From NCBI RefSeq assembly GCF_002289575.1, contig NZ_NTGA01000029.1, positions 1-50,473 of the forward strand: a DNA stretch of 50,473 nt, read 5' to 3'. Positions 1-8,304 of this stretch are shown piece by piece (position 1 is the stretch's first letter; each line of letters begins with the position of its first letter). The DNA is from Dietzia natronolimnaea (GTDB lineage: Bacteria > Actinomycetota > Actinomycetes > Mycobacteriales > Mycobacteriaceae). The position numbers were made by a program, and so were the translations under genes. Below the pieces are notes generated by a model, which saw only the letters and a program-made list of their open reading frames with translations, made no database searches and was not told the DNA's origin.

Positions 1-26
1 GGATCACAGCTTGTTCAGCAGTCTCC

Positions 27-32
27 TAGAGT
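27..32 (+). promoter_or_regulatory. Candidate -10 box of lipB (leaderless)
   Basis: TAGAGT lies exactly 7 bases before the ATG at 40. This matches the actinobacterial TANNNT -10 consensus and would put transcription start on or next to the start codon. No Shine-Dalgarno sequence precedes the ATG. Confidence 0.5.
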
Positions 33-39
33 GGTCGCC

Positions 40-717
40 ATGTCGCACACCGGTCAGTCCCTGCGCCGCGATCCGGTCGAGCCGGAGATCCGCCGACTCG
101 GGACCGTCGAGTACACCCCCACCTGGGAGCTGCAGCGGACCTTGGCCGAGGAGAGGGCCGAGGGCTCCCGCGGGGACACCATCCTGCTCCTGGAGCACCC
201 GGCCACGTACACCGCCGGCAAGCGCACGGAGCCGGCGGATCGCCCGGTCGACGGGACCCCCGTCGTCGACGTGGACCGGGGTGGCCGGATCACCTGGCAC
301 GGGCCCGGGCAGTTGGTCGGGTACCCGATCATCGCGTTGTCGGACCCCATCGACGTGGTCGAGTACGTACGCCGGGTGGAGCAGGCCCTCATCGCCACCT
401 GCGCCCGGATGGGGGTGGAGGTCGACCGCGTGGACGGCCGGTCCGGCGTGTGGTGCCCGGCCGGGGACGGTCGGCCGGCGCGCAAGATCGCCGCCATCGG
501 GATCCGTGTCCAACGCGGTGTGACGATGCACGGATTCGCCCTCAACTGCGACTGTGATCTCGACGCCTACTCGCGGATCGTCCCCTGCGGGATCATCGAC
601 GCCGGGGTCACCTCCCTCTCGGCAGAGCTCGGCCGGGTGGTGCCGGTGTCAGAGGTACTGGACCAGGTCACCTCCGACGTGGTGGAGGCGCTCGACGGCC
701 GACTGCCCGTGCGGTGA
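40..717 (+). CDS. lipB: Octanoyltransferase LipB
   Basis: LipB moves the octanoyl group from octanoyl-ACP to lipoyl domains of 2-oxoacid dehydrogenases, the first step of endogenous lipoate assembly in the cytoplasm. The 225-residue product has the family length. It shows [31 protein letters not shown], the lysine of RKIAAIG and the cysteine of IVPCGI, the acyl-transfer residues of the family. The ATG at 40 is preferred over the in-frame GTG at 31 because a TANNNT box sits 7 bases before it. lipA follows 21 bases later, and a lipoyl-using pathway gene (aceE) lies further along the window. Confidence 0.96.
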   Translation: MSHTGQSLRRDPVEPEIRRLGTVEYTPTWELQRTLAEERAEGSRGDTILLLEHPATYTAGKRTEPADRPVDGTPVVDVDRGGRITWHGPGQLVGYPIIALSDPIDVVEYVRRVEQALIATCARMGVEVDRVDGRSGVWCPAGDGRPARKIAAIGIRVQRGVTMHGFALNCDCDLDAYSRIVPCGIIDAGVTSLSAELGRVVPVSEVLDQVTSDVVEALDGRLPVR

Positions 718-725
718 ATCGGGAG

Positions 726-731
726 TAGGCT
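726..731 (+). promoter_or_regulatory. Candidate -10 box of lipA (leaderless)
   Basis: TAGGCT followed by 7 bases and the GTG start at 739. lipA may therefore be transcribed separately from lipB as a leaderless mRNA as well as by read-through. The same hexamer and spacing precede the cobC-like gene at 29218. Confidence 0.5.
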
Positions 732-738
732 TGCGGCC

Positions 739-1749
739 GTGACTGTGACTCCTGAAGGCCGAAAGCTGCTCCGCATCGAGGCCCGTAACGCCGAGACGCC
801 GATCGAGCGCAAGCCGTCGTGGATCCGGACCCGGGCCACCATGGGTCCGGAGTACAAGGAACTCAAGAGCCTCGTCAAGACCGGTGGTCTGCACACGGTG
901 TGTGAGGAGGCCGGGTGTCCCAACATCTACGAATGTTGGGAGGACCGCGAGGCCACGTTCCTCATCGGCGGCGAGCAGTGCACGCGCCGGTGCGATTTCT
1001 GCCAGATCGACACCGGTAAGCCGAGCGCCCTCGATCGCGACGAGCCGCGGCGGGTGGCGGAGTCGGTGCGCGAAATGGGTCTGCGCTACTCCACCATCAC
1101 CGGTGTCGCCCGTGACGACCTGCCGGACGGTGGCGCGTGGCTGTACGCGGAGACGGTCCGCAAGATCCACGAACTCAACCCCAACACCGGGGTGGAGAAC
1201 CTGATCCCCGACTTCAACGGGGACCCGGACCAACTCGCGGAGGTCTTCGAGTCACGGCCCGAGGTGCTCGCACACAACCTGGAGACGGTTCCCCGGATCT
1301 TCAAGCGCATCCGGCCGGCGTTCCGTTTCGACCGGTCGCTCGGAGTGATCCGCGCCGCCCGAGACTTCGGGTTGGTCACCAAGTCCAACCTCATCCTGGG
1401 GATGGGCGAGACCACGGAGGAGATCATCGACGCGATGGTCGACCTGCACTCCGCGGGATGCGACATCCTCACCATCACGCAGTACCTCCGGCCGAGCCCG
1501 CTGCACCACCCGATCGACCGCTGGGTCAAGCCCGAGGAGTTCGTGGAGTTGTCCGACCAGGCGCGCGAGATCGGCTTCGCCGGGGTCATGGCCGGCCCAC
1601 TGGTCCGGTCCTCCTACCGGGCCGGCCGCCTCTACGTCCAGGCGCTCGAGCACCGCGGCCAGGAGGTTCCGGAGCACCTCGCGCATCTGACCTCCGGCGG
1701 TGCCGCCTCGCAGGAGGCCTCCTCCGTGCTGGCACGCAGCCTGGCCTGA
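739..1749 (+). CDS. lipA: Lipoyl synthase LipA (radical SAM)
   Basis: LipA inserts two sulfur atoms into protein-bound octanoyl groups using S-adenosylmethionine and two 4Fe-4S clusters. Both cluster motifs are visible: the auxiliary-cluster cysteines at about residues 55, 60 and 66 ([12 protein letters not shown]) and the radical-SAM CxxxCxxC at about 81-88 (CTRRCDFC). The C-terminal RSSYRAG motif of the family is present. At 336 residues it is of normal length. It starts with GTG directly after a -10-like box, with no ribosome binding site. It acts on the octanoylated product of LipB immediately upstream. Confidence 0.97.
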   Translation: MTVTPEGRKLLRIEARNAETPIERKPSWIRTRATMGPEYKELKSLVKTGGLHTVCEEAGCPNIYECWEDREATFLIGGEQCTRRCDFCQIDTGKPSALDRDEPRRVAESVREMGLRYSTITGVARDDLPDGGAWLYAETVRKIHELNPNTGVENLIPDFNGDPDQLAEVFESRPEVLAHNLETVPRIFKRIRPAFRFDRSLGVIRAARDFGLVTKSNLILGMGETTEEIIDAMVDLHSAGCDILTITQYLRPSPLHHPIDRWVKPEEFVELSDQAREIGFAGVMAGPLVRSSYRAGRLYVQALEHRGQEVPEHLAHLTSGGAASQEASSVLARSLA

Positions 1750-1852
1750 GCCCCGCACGGGCGACCGCGACTCCGCCCCCGGCCGCCCGGCGCGTCTCCC
1801 TCGGCGCACCCCTGCGGTGAACCGCGGTTCTCGGATGGTGGTGCCCGCCACG

Positions 1853-1858
1853 TATCCT
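1853..1858 (+). promoter_or_regulatory. Candidate -10 box of the DUF4191 gene (leaderless)
   Basis: TATCCT followed by 7 bases and the ATG at 1866; no Shine-Dalgarno sequence is seen. Confidence 0.5.
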
Positions 1859-1865
1859 GAACGGT

Positions 1866-2621
1866 ATGGCGAAGAGCGAGGTCAGCAAGGCGGACAAGAA
1901 GGCGGCCCGGGCTGCACGGCGGCAGGCGAGCAAGGCACAGCGCGACCAGATGTGGCAGGCACTGAAGATCCAGTCCAAGCAGGACAAACTGCTGTGGCCG
2001 CTGATGATCGGCGCGTTGGTCCTGTCCGCCGTCGCGTTCTTCCTCCTGGGTTCGCTCTGGGGTGGCCAGTGGTGGATGCTCCCACTGGGTGTGCTCACCG
2101 GTCTGATGCTGGCGATGGTGATCTTCTCCCGCCGCGTCCAGAACACGGTGTTCGCCAAGGCCGAAGGCCAGCCCGGTGCGGCGGCATGGGCACTGGACCA
2201 GCTCCGTTCCGGGTGGCGGGTCAACCAGGCCGTCGCCGCGACCACCAGCTTCGACGCGGTCCACCGCGTGGTCGGACGCTGTGGGATCGTCCTCGTGGGC
2301 GAGGGGCAGCCCCACCGGCTCAAGCCGCTCATGACGCAGGAGAAGAAGAAGGTCGCCCGCGTCGTCGGCGACACCCCGATCTACGAATTGATCGTGGGCG
2401 ACGAGGAGGGGACGACCCCCGAGCAGGTCCCCCTACGCAAGCTCAATCGCCGCCTGACCAGGTACCCGATGAACATCAACCGCGCGAAGGTCGACGCCCT
2501 GGACACCAGGCTGCGTGCGCTGGGCACCAAGACCGGAATCCAGAACCAGATGCCCAAGGGCCCGCTCCCCCAGGGCGCGAAGGTCCGCAACATGCAGCGC
2601 AGCGCCCGCCGTCGGGGCTGA
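1866..2621 (+). CDS. DUF4191 family membrane protein
   Basis: This 251-residue protein corresponds by position and pattern to M. tuberculosis Rv2219 (DUF4191), of unknown function. It has a lysine/arginine/alanine-rich N-terminus, two close membrane segments at about residues 41-62 and 67-88, and a basic cytoplasmic C-terminal part with the conserved-looking stretch GWRVNQAVAATTSFDAVHRV. It lies between lipA and an RDD membrane protein as in mycobacteria. Function cannot be inferred beyond a membrane location. Confidence 0.88.
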   Translation: MAKSEVSKADKKAARAARRQASKAQRDQMWQALKIQSKQDKLLWPLMIGALVLSAVAFFLLGSLWGGQWWMLPLGVLTGLMLAMVIFSRRVQNTVFAKAEGQPGAAAWALDQLRSGWRVNQAVAATTSFDAVHRVVGRCGIVLVGEGQPHRLKPLMTQEKKKVARVVGDTPIYELIVGDEEGTTPEQVPLRKLNRRLTRYPMNINRAKVDALDTRLRALGTKTGIQNQMPKGPLPQGAKVRNMQRSARRRG

Positions 2622-2689
2622 TCCCGGCGAGGCCGGACGCCGGTAGCCCCCGGCGACCACGGGCACGTCGCACGGACCCGCCGGTCGGA

Positions 2690-3178
2690 TCAGCGCGTCC
2701 GGATCAGCGCCGTGCCCGTGGCCCTGTCGTGCAGTCCGCGACCGTCCTCGTCCTGAACGAGCGGCGGGATCAGGAAGAACACGAAGAAGACGCGGACGAT
2801 GGCGCGGATGAGCCCGACCCGGTCCTCGGCGTCGATCCGGGCGGTTCCTATCCCGAAGAGCGCCTGCCCGGGAGTCTGCGCGAAGAGCCAGACGCACACC
2901 ACCCCGGAGACCCCCCAGAGCAGCGGGGTCGCCCAGCTGGCGACAGCGGAGAACGTCTCCCCGCCGAGAAGTCCCGCCCCTCCGAGTGAGACCACGAGTC
3001 CGACGAACCCGTAGGCGAGGAACCAGTCGACCAGGAGCGCACCGAGTCGTACCCCCAGCGGCGCGAGGGACCCCTCGCCGTGCTCGGGCAACCCGAGACG
3101 CTCACCCTTGTACGCCTGCTCCGGCTCGGTGCCGGACGACGTGGGGCCTGACAGCCATGATCCCGCAATTTCCCGCAT
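2690..3178 (-). CDS. RDD family membrane protein
   Basis: This 162-residue protein has the RDD-family layout: an N-terminal soluble part, the LGVRLGALLVDWFLAYG segment that holds the arginine and aspartate of the name, further membrane segments, and the AQTPGQALFGI loop. Its position matches Rv2219A. The start at 3178 is chosen over an upstream in-frame start at 3232 because TACCCT lies 6 bases before it. It is convergent with the DUF4191 gene. RDD proteins are proposed ion or solute transporters; the substrate is unknown here. Confidence 0.87.
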   Translation of the reverse strand: MREIAGSWLSGPTSSGTEPEQAYKGERLGLPEHGEGSLAPLGVRLGALLVDWFLAYGFVGLVVSLGGAGLLGGETFSAVASWATPLLWGVSGVVCVWLFAQTPGQALFGIGTARIDAEDRVGLIRAIVRVFFVFFLIPPLVQDEDGRGLHDRATGTALIRTR

Positions 3179-3184
3179 GCTCCC

Positions 3185-3190
3185 AGGGTA
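3185..3190 (-). promoter_or_regulatory. Candidate -10 box of the RDD gene (leaderless)
   Basis: On the minus strand TACCCT is followed by 6 bases and ATG at 3178. The same hexamer and spacing precede the genes starting at 13796 (minus) and 30561 (plus). Confidence 0.45.
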
Positions 3191-3282
3191 ACCGGGGACC
3201 GGACGAGCCCAGTATCGGTATTCCCTCACCATGGTTGACTAGGCTGACCCCAGTGGGAGGGACCGTCACCCGGCAGGCCTCT

Positions 3283-3320
3283 GTAACACCGCCGAAACAT
3301 TCGGTTGACGGCCGGGCAAC
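3283..3320 (+). promoter_or_regulatory. GlnR-type operator upstream of glnA1
   Basis: Four pentamers occur at exact 6-base intervals: GTAAC (3283), GAAAC (3294), TTGAC (3305) and GCAAC (3316). This reproduces the actinobacterial GlnR pattern of alternating gTnAC and GaAAC half-sites separated by 6 bases. The box lies about 80 bases before the glnA1 start, overlapping the likely promoter. GlnR is the OmpR-type nitrogen regulator of actinobacteria; its gene is not in this window. Confidence 0.8.
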
Positions 3321-3398
3321 ACCCCGCCCATATCGTGAGGTCACCGCACGACGGGCGGCACCGGTTGCCTGTCGCACAGAGAGACGAGGAGCGACATC

Positions 3399-4832
3399 GT
3401 GGCATTCTCCACTCCGGACGAGGTCATCAAGTTCATCAAGGACGAGGGCGTCGAGTACGTCGACATCCGGTTCACCGACTTGCCGGGCAACGAGCAGCAC
3501 TTCACGATCGCCGCCGCGGCGTTCGACGAGGATCTGTTCGAGGACGGCCTGGCGTTCGACGGCTCCTCGATCCGGGGGTTCCAGTCGATCCACGAGTCCG
3601 ACATGATGCTCCTCCCGGACGTCGCCACGGCGCGGCTCGATCCCTTCCGCAGGGCCAAGACGCTCAACATCAGCTGCTTCGTCCACGATCCGTTCACCCG
3701 TGAGGCCTACAGCCGCGATCCCCGCAACGTCGCCCGCAAGGCCGAGGAGTACCTGGTCTCCACGGGTATCGCGGACACCTGTTTCTTCGGCGCCGAGGCC
3801 GAGTTCTTCGTCTTCGACTCCGTCCGGTACGGCTCGGGCACCAACCACGGCTTCTACGAGGTCGACTCCAGCGCCGGCAACTGGAACACCGGCTCCGGCC
3901 AGGAGGCCGACGGGTCGCCCAACCTCGGTTACAAGGTCCGCGAGAAGGGCGGGTACTTCCCCGTCGCCCCGTACGACCACTTCGTCGACCTCCGCGACGA
4001 GATGTCGACCAACCTCACCAACGCCGGGTTCGAGCTCGAGCGCTTCCACCACGAGGTGGCCGGTGCGCAGCAGGAGATCAACTACAAGTTCAACACCCTG
4101 CTCCGCGCCGCCGACGACGTCCAGCTCTTCAAGTACATCGTCAAGAACACCGCGTGGAAGAACGGCAAGTCCGCCACCTTCATGCCGAAGCCGCTCTTCG
4201 GTGACAACGGCTCGGGAATGCACGCCCACCAGTCGCTGTGGAAGGACGGCAAGCCGCTGTTCCACGACGAGTCCGGGTACGCCGGCCTGTCCGATATCGC
4301 CCGCTACTACATCGGTGGCATCCTGCACCACGCTCCGTCCCTGCTGGCGTTCACCAACCCCACGATCAACTCGTACCACCGCCTGGTGCCGGGTTACGAG
4401 GCGCCGATCAACCTCGTGTACTCGCAGCGCAACCGGTCCGCCTGCGTGCGCATCCCGATCACGGGCAACAACCCCAAGGCCAAGCGCATCGAGTTCCGCT
4501 GCCCCGACTCCTCCGGCAACCCGTACTTCGCGTTCGCCGCGATGATGATGGCCGGTATCGACGGGGTCAAGAACAAGATCGAGCCGATGGCGCCGGTCGA
4601 CAAGGATCTCTACGAGCTCCCGCCGGAGGAGGCCGCCGACATCCCCCAGGCGCCGACCTCGCTGCCCGCGGTCATCGACCGTCTCGAGCAGGATCACGAG
4701 TACCTCACCGAGGGCGGTGTGTTCACCGAGGACCTCATCGAGAACTGGATCACGTACAAGCGTGAGAAGGAGATCGCCCCGGTCAACCTCCGCCCGCACC
4801 CGCACGAGTTCGAGCTCTACTACGACTGCTGA
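3399..4832 (+). CDS. glnA1: Glutamine synthetase type I, GlnA1
   Basis: GlnA1 condenses ammonia and glutamate to glutamine with ATP, as a cytoplasmic dodecamer. The 477-residue product has the GSI-beta length and motifs: [11 protein letters not shown] near the N-terminus, [26 protein letters not shown] and the [14 protein letters not shown] segment. Tyr405 in LYELPPEE is the expected adenylylation site, so activity should be controlled by GlnE, encoded at 13866-16949. It starts with GTG preceded by GAGGAG. A GlnR-like operator upstream indicates transcriptional nitrogen control as well. Confidence 0.97.
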   Translation: MAFSTPDEVIKFIKDEGVEYVDIRFTDLPGNEQHFTIAAAAFDEDLFEDGLAFDGSSIRGFQSIHESDMMLLPDVATARLDPFRRAKTLNISCFVHDPFTREAYSRDPRNVARKAEEYLVSTGIADTCFFGAEAEFFVFDSVRYGSGTNHGFYEVDSSAGNWNTGSGQEADGSPNLGYKVREKGGYFPVAPYDHFVDLRDEMSTNLTNAGFELERFHHEVAGAQQEINYKFNTLLRAADDVQLFKYIVKNTAWKNGKSATFMPKPLFGDNGSGMHAHQSLWKDGKPLFHDESGYAGLSDIARYYIGGILHHAPSLLAFTNPTINSYHRLVPGYEAPINLVYSQRNRSACVRIPITGNNPKAKRIEFRCPDSSGNPYFAFAAMMMAGIDGVKNKIEPMAPVDKDLYELPPEEAADIPQAPTSLPAVIDRLEQDHEYLTEGGVFTEDLIENWITYKREKEIAPVNLRPHPHEFELYYDC

Positions 4833-4865
4833 TCCGAGGGCGTCCACCCACGATCTCTGATCACC

Positions 4866-4924
4866 GAAGCGGCGGCTGTGCTGCGGAGACGGTGTCCACC
4901 GTCTTCCGGCATCAGCCGCCGTTC
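4866..4924. terminator. Two-tier hairpin between convergent glnA1 and thioesterase genes
   Basis: An outer 9-bp stem, CGGCGGCTG (4870-4878) with CAGCCGCCG (4913-4921), encloses an inner 8-bp stem AGACGGTG/CACCGTCT with a 2-base loop (about 4887-4904). It lies 34 bases after the glnA1 stop and just past the end of the opposing gene, so it can serve as a bidirectional terminator. There is no long T tract. Confidence 0.6.
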
Positions 4925-4929
4925 GTCGT

Positions 4930-5385
4930 TCACACCTGGTGATCCGGGGTGTCGGCGAGACGGATCAGCGTCTGGCGGCCGGTCGCGACATGAACTCGCC
5001 TGCCGGCCTCGAGGGTGAAGGCCTCCAGTCGGCACACCGTGAGAGTGCGGCCACTTCTGATCACCGTGGCTTCGGCGATGAGCGACTCGCCCACGGCCGG
5101 CGCCAGCAGATTCACCGTGAAATCAACTGTCAGGATTGAATCCGCGCGTGTGTACGTCGACAGGCCCGCATAGCCGCCCGCGGTGTCGGAGAGCGAGCTG
5201 GTGACTCCGGCGTGAAAGTAACCGTGCTGCTGTGTGAGGTCGGGACTGAAGGGTGCGCGGAGCTGGCAGAATCCGCGGCGCAGCTCGGTGATACGGGCGC
5301 CGAGATGGCGCATCAGTCCCTGACGCGAGAAGCTGGCCGCGACGTGGTCGGCGAGTTCAGCGGGGATGTTCTCGGAGGCGTCCAT
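4930..5385 (-). CDS. PaaI-type hotdog-fold thioesterase
   Basis: This 151-residue protein resembles the PaaI/YdiI hotdog thioesterases that hydrolyse acyl-CoA. Visible features are QQHGYFHAG, followed by SLSDTAGGYAGL carrying the catalytic acidic residue, then the beta-strand pattern ILTVDFTVNLLAPAVGE and LTVCRLEAF. The ATG at 5385 is chosen because AAGGA lies just upstream; an in-frame extension to 5553 would run into the regulator gene. It starts 19 bases after the MocR-type gene on the same strand and is the last gene of the aminotransferase/CoA-transferase operon, suggesting a role in releasing CoA from that operon's product. The substrate is unknown. Confidence 0.85.
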   Translation of the reverse strand: MDASENIPAELADHVAASFSRQGLMRHLGARITELRRGFCQLRAPFSPDLTQQHGYFHAGVTSSLSDTAGGYAGLSTYTRADSILTVDFTVNLLAPAVGESLIAEATVIRSGRTLTVCRLEAFTLEAGRRVHVATGRQTLIRLADTPDHQV

Positions 5386-5404
5386 CGTCTTCCTTAGGTC
5401 AGCG

Positions 5405-6871
5405 CTAGAGCATCGGGTGCGGCGGGGTCTGCGTCCCCGGTGTGGGCACAGGGTCAAGGGATTCCCACGCCTCGCGAAGAATGCGGACTCCGCGTTCGAG
5501 GTGGTCGGCCCCCGCGGTGAAGGGCACACGGATGAATCGCTCGCGCGCGCCATCGATTCCGAACCGGGGCCCGGCGGTGATGCGGACTCCCCGGGGTTGG
5601 CAGGCAGATGCCAGCGCTGAGCTGAGGGGTGCGCCGAGCTCGACCCACAACGCCAGTCCGCCGTGCACGTCGGGGATGCGCCAGTCGGGGAGACTGGTCC
5701 GCAGTAGTGAGACCAGGAGGTCCCGGCCAGCTCTCAGTTGGTCAGCGCGGCGGGTCAGCAGCAGGTCGTAGCATTCCAGTACCCGGGTGGCGATGAGCTG
5801 TTCGATGACGGGTGTGCCGAGGTCGTCCGCGGGCCTCCGGGTGATCAGGCGGCTGATCATGGCGGGCTCCGCGCGAATCCAGCCGACTCGCAGGCCACCC
5901 CAGATGGTCTTGCTCAGCGACCCCACGCTCACCAGCGTGTCGGCGTCTCGCGTGGTGGTCAGCGAGGGGAACGTCGGCGGGCTGTCGGGTCTGTCGATGT
6001 CGAGGTCGGCCGTTGTCTCGTCGATCAACACCAGGGCACCGTTGCGCCGGGCGCTCGCGATGACCCGCTCGCGTTGCTCGGCGTTCATCGACGAGCCGGT
6101 GGGATTGTGGAAGTCGGGGATGAGGTAGATCAGTTCGGGACGCACTCGCTCGATGGCGCTGACCAGGTGGTCGATTTCCCACCCGGTCGTCGTCACCGGG
6201 GTACTGACGAGCCGCCCGCCGGCGTTGCGGAGCGCCTCGTAGGCGTGCGGGTACGTCGGGGTCTCGATCAGGACCCGATCGCCGTGCCGCAGCACTGTCC
6301 TCGCGGTCAGGGCGATGGCGTTCTGGGCGCCGAGGGTGATCAGAATCTGATCGGGTCCGGTCCGGGCACCGTGCTCGGTGTAGCGGGCGGCGATCGATTC
6401 ACGCAGGCGTTGCTGGCCGACGAGGTCGAACCCCGAGTGCTCGAGCACGGTGGGCGCCCGGTCGGCCACCGCGCGGACGATCTCGTCGAGGCCGGCCACC
6501 GGGGCCGGGACTGATCGCGCGAAGTCGACCTCGAGGGCGCTCCGGCCGGGCAGCGCCCGCGGAAGGACCAGGACACTTCCCGACCCTCTCATGCTGATGA
6601 GGTGTCCGCTCTCGCGCAGCGCCCGGTAGGCCGCGACGATGGTGGTGCGACTGCGGCCCAGCTCCTCGGCCAGTTCACGCTCGGCGGGCAGCCGAGTGTG
6701 AGTGGCGAGTCGACCGTCGCTCAGCAGCAATCTGATTCGGTCACTGAGGGCCGCGTAGACCGGTTCGGCAGAGTCCCACTCACCCAGTAGCGTCGCGAGT
6801 TGTCTGGCGCCGATGCGGGAGCGGGCCAGCGGTCGTCTCGGCGCCTGCCGGCGACGGGGTGTCGACGTCAT
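5405..6871 (-). CDS. MocR/PdxR-type regulator (GntR wHTH fused to aminotransferase domain)
   Basis: This 488-residue protein has an N-terminal GntR-type winged helix at about residues 28-95 (TRLPAERELAEELGRSRTTI) and a fold-type I aminotransferase domain with the PLP lysine in SLSKTIWGGLRVGWI. MocR regulators bind PLP, or PLP-amine adducts, and control nearby genes; some control PLP synthesis. The start at 6871 overlaps the stop of the CoA-transferase gene by 4 bases (ATGA), which implies translational coupling. No PLP-synthesis genes are adjacent, so the target is more likely this operon, whose first gene is itself a PLP enzyme. Confidence 0.9.
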   Translation of the reverse strand: MTSTPRRRQAPRRPLARSRIGARQLATLLGEWDSAEPVYAALSDRIRLLLSDGRLATHTRLPAERELAEELGRSRTTIVAAYRALRESGHLISMRGSGSVLVLPRALPGRSALEVDFARSVPAPVAGLDEIVRAVADRAPTVLEHSGFDLVGQQRLRESIAARYTEHGARTGPDQILITLGAQNAIALTARTVLRHGDRVLIETPTYPHAYEALRNAGGRLVSTPVTTTGWEIDHLVSAIERVRPELIYLIPDFHNPTGSSMNAEQRERVIASARRNGALVLIDETTADLDIDRPDSPPTFPSLTTTRDADTLVSVGSLSKTIWGGLRVGWIRAEPAMISRLITRRPADDLGTPVIEQLIATRVLECYDLLLTRRADQLRAGRDLLVSLLRTSLPDWRIPDVHGGLALWVELGAPLSSALASACQPRGVRITAGPRFGIDGARERFIRVPFTAGADHLERGVRILREAWESLDPVPTPGTQTPPHPML

Positions 6872-8304
6872 CGGGCTCGAGCGCCATTCATCCGAGCACC
6901 CCGCTGGGATGTCCGGCTGGCCCAGGCTGCAGCGTCGCCGCCCCACCGGCTGGCAGCCGCGGAGTATCGCCCCGGGGCGTCCGGGACACTGATCGCGGGC
7001 GCAGCGAAGGTCACCCTCCCCGCATCGGAGGTCACGGTCTGGGTGGTCGGCGGCGCCACCGGTTCCGCAGTACCGGCGTCACGTGGCCCGGGGACGGTGG
7101 TCCCGGTGGTCTCGAGCAGCTCGTGGGCCAGCCGGCAGAGCGACACCGAGACGTGCACTGTCGCGCCGTCGGAAGCCTGCTCGACGAGACTCCGGGCGAT
7201 CGCGGCAGCGAGGAAGTGCCCCGCGCTGTGGTCGAGGGCCTGCGCCGGTAACGCTCCCGGGCGTGCCCCATCGGGGCTCTCGACCATCGCGATGCCGGTC
7301 GCGGCCTGGACGATGCTGTCGAACCCGCGCCGGGAACGCCACGGCCCCTCGCGTCCCCACGCGCTGACCGAACCGATCACCAGGCCCGGGTAGTCCTCGG
7401 CGAGTTGATCGGGAGACAGCCCATAGCGGTCCAACGCGCCCGGACGGTATCCGGTGACCACCACGTCAGCGGTCGCGAGCAGGTCGGTGAGCACCCGCCG
7501 ATCGACCCGCGACGCCAGGTCGAGGGTGGTCGAACGTTTGCCCTGGCCCGTGTCGAGGTGTTGCCAGTCGATCTCGGGAAGACGCGGTGAATCGACTCGG
7601 AGCACGTCGGCACCCGCATAGGCGAGATCGCGGGTGGCCACGGGCCCGGCGATCACCCGGGTCATGTCGAGAACCCGCAACCCCGACAAGGGCAGCGAGC
7701 ACCCGCCGGGCCAGCGCCGCGCTCGGGCCGCTCCCACTGTCTCACGACGGATCAGCGGCGTATCGGCCACGGCGGCCGCGTGCGGATGACACGCCCACGT
7801 CTGACGATCACGGACCGCAACCACGATCGCGCCCTTCTCGGCTGCGATGTCCTCGAGTTCGACAGCACCGCGTTCGGCGACGGCCGCCGCGAACGTCTCG
7901 ACGCCGGCTGCGTCATCGAGCCCGAGCAGGAGGCGCAGCCGCTGTTCATGGTGTGGATAGTTCGCATGTGTGCGAACCCAGCCGTCGCGGGCCGGCCAGA
8001 ACCCGGACAACGGTGCCCACGCCCGCGGGAGCTGGTCGTCGAGTCGGAAGTGCCTCTCGCTGGTCACCGACGTGGTGATGAGATCGCCCCGAAGACGCAG
8101 CGGACGTGGCTCTCGCCGACCCCGCAGGGCAGCGACCTGTTCGATCACCGCAGAAGCCATGCCGATGCTGTCGGTGACCAGCTCGGCGACATCGAGCCGG
8201 GAATCAAGCCTCACCGGTGGGTTCTCGCACCCGATGCCCCCCGGGTCCCCTGCGGACGCACCGAGATCGTTCCACGCCCGTTCCGCGAAACGACCCACCG
8301 TCAT
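6868..8304 (-). CDS. CaiB/BaiF (family III) CoA-transferase with permuted domain order
   Basis: Family III CoA-transferases move CoA between carboxylic acids through an enzyme aspartyl intermediate; some members are acyl-CoA racemases. The canonical N-terminal half begins only at about residue 206 (LSGLRVLDMTRVIAGP, then GADVLRVDSP, GYRPGALDRYGL, SAWGREGPW), and the likely catalytic aspartate is Asp358 in QALDHSAGHFLAA. Residues about 95-200 instead resemble the C-terminal half of ordinary members (PARDGWVRTHANY, CHPHAAAVADTPLI). The start at 8304 overlaps the aminotransferase stop by 4 bases. The product is 478 residues long and the substrate is unknown. Confidence 0.85.
   Translation of the reverse strand: MTVGRFAERAWNDLGASAGDPGGIGCENPPVRLDSRLDVAELVTDSIGMASAVIEQVAALRGRREPRPLRLRGDLITTSVTSERHFRLDDQLPRAWAPLSGFWPARDGWVRTHANYPHHEQRLRLLLGLDDAAGVETFAAAVAERGAVELEDIAAEKGAIVVAVRDRQTWACHPHAAAVADTPLIRRETVGAARARRWPGGCSLPLSGLRVLDMTRVIAGPVATRDLAYAGADVLRVDSPRLPEIDWQHLDTGQGKRSTTLDLASRVDRRVLTDLLATADVVVTGYRPGALDRYGLSPDQLAEDYPGLVIGSVSAWGREGPWRSRRGFDSIVQAATGIAMVESPDGARPGALPAQALDHSAGHFLAAAIARSLVEQASDGATVHVSVSLCRLAHELLETTGTTVPGPRDAGTAEPVAPPTTQTVTSDAGRVTFAAPAISVPDAPGRYSAAASRWGGDAAAWASRTSQRGARMNGARAR

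Noticed and set aside
3102-4847. 581-codon open frame on the minus strand opposite glnA1
   Set aside because: Antisense shadow of glutamine synthetase with valine/leucine/glutamate-biased sequence and no recognisable domain.
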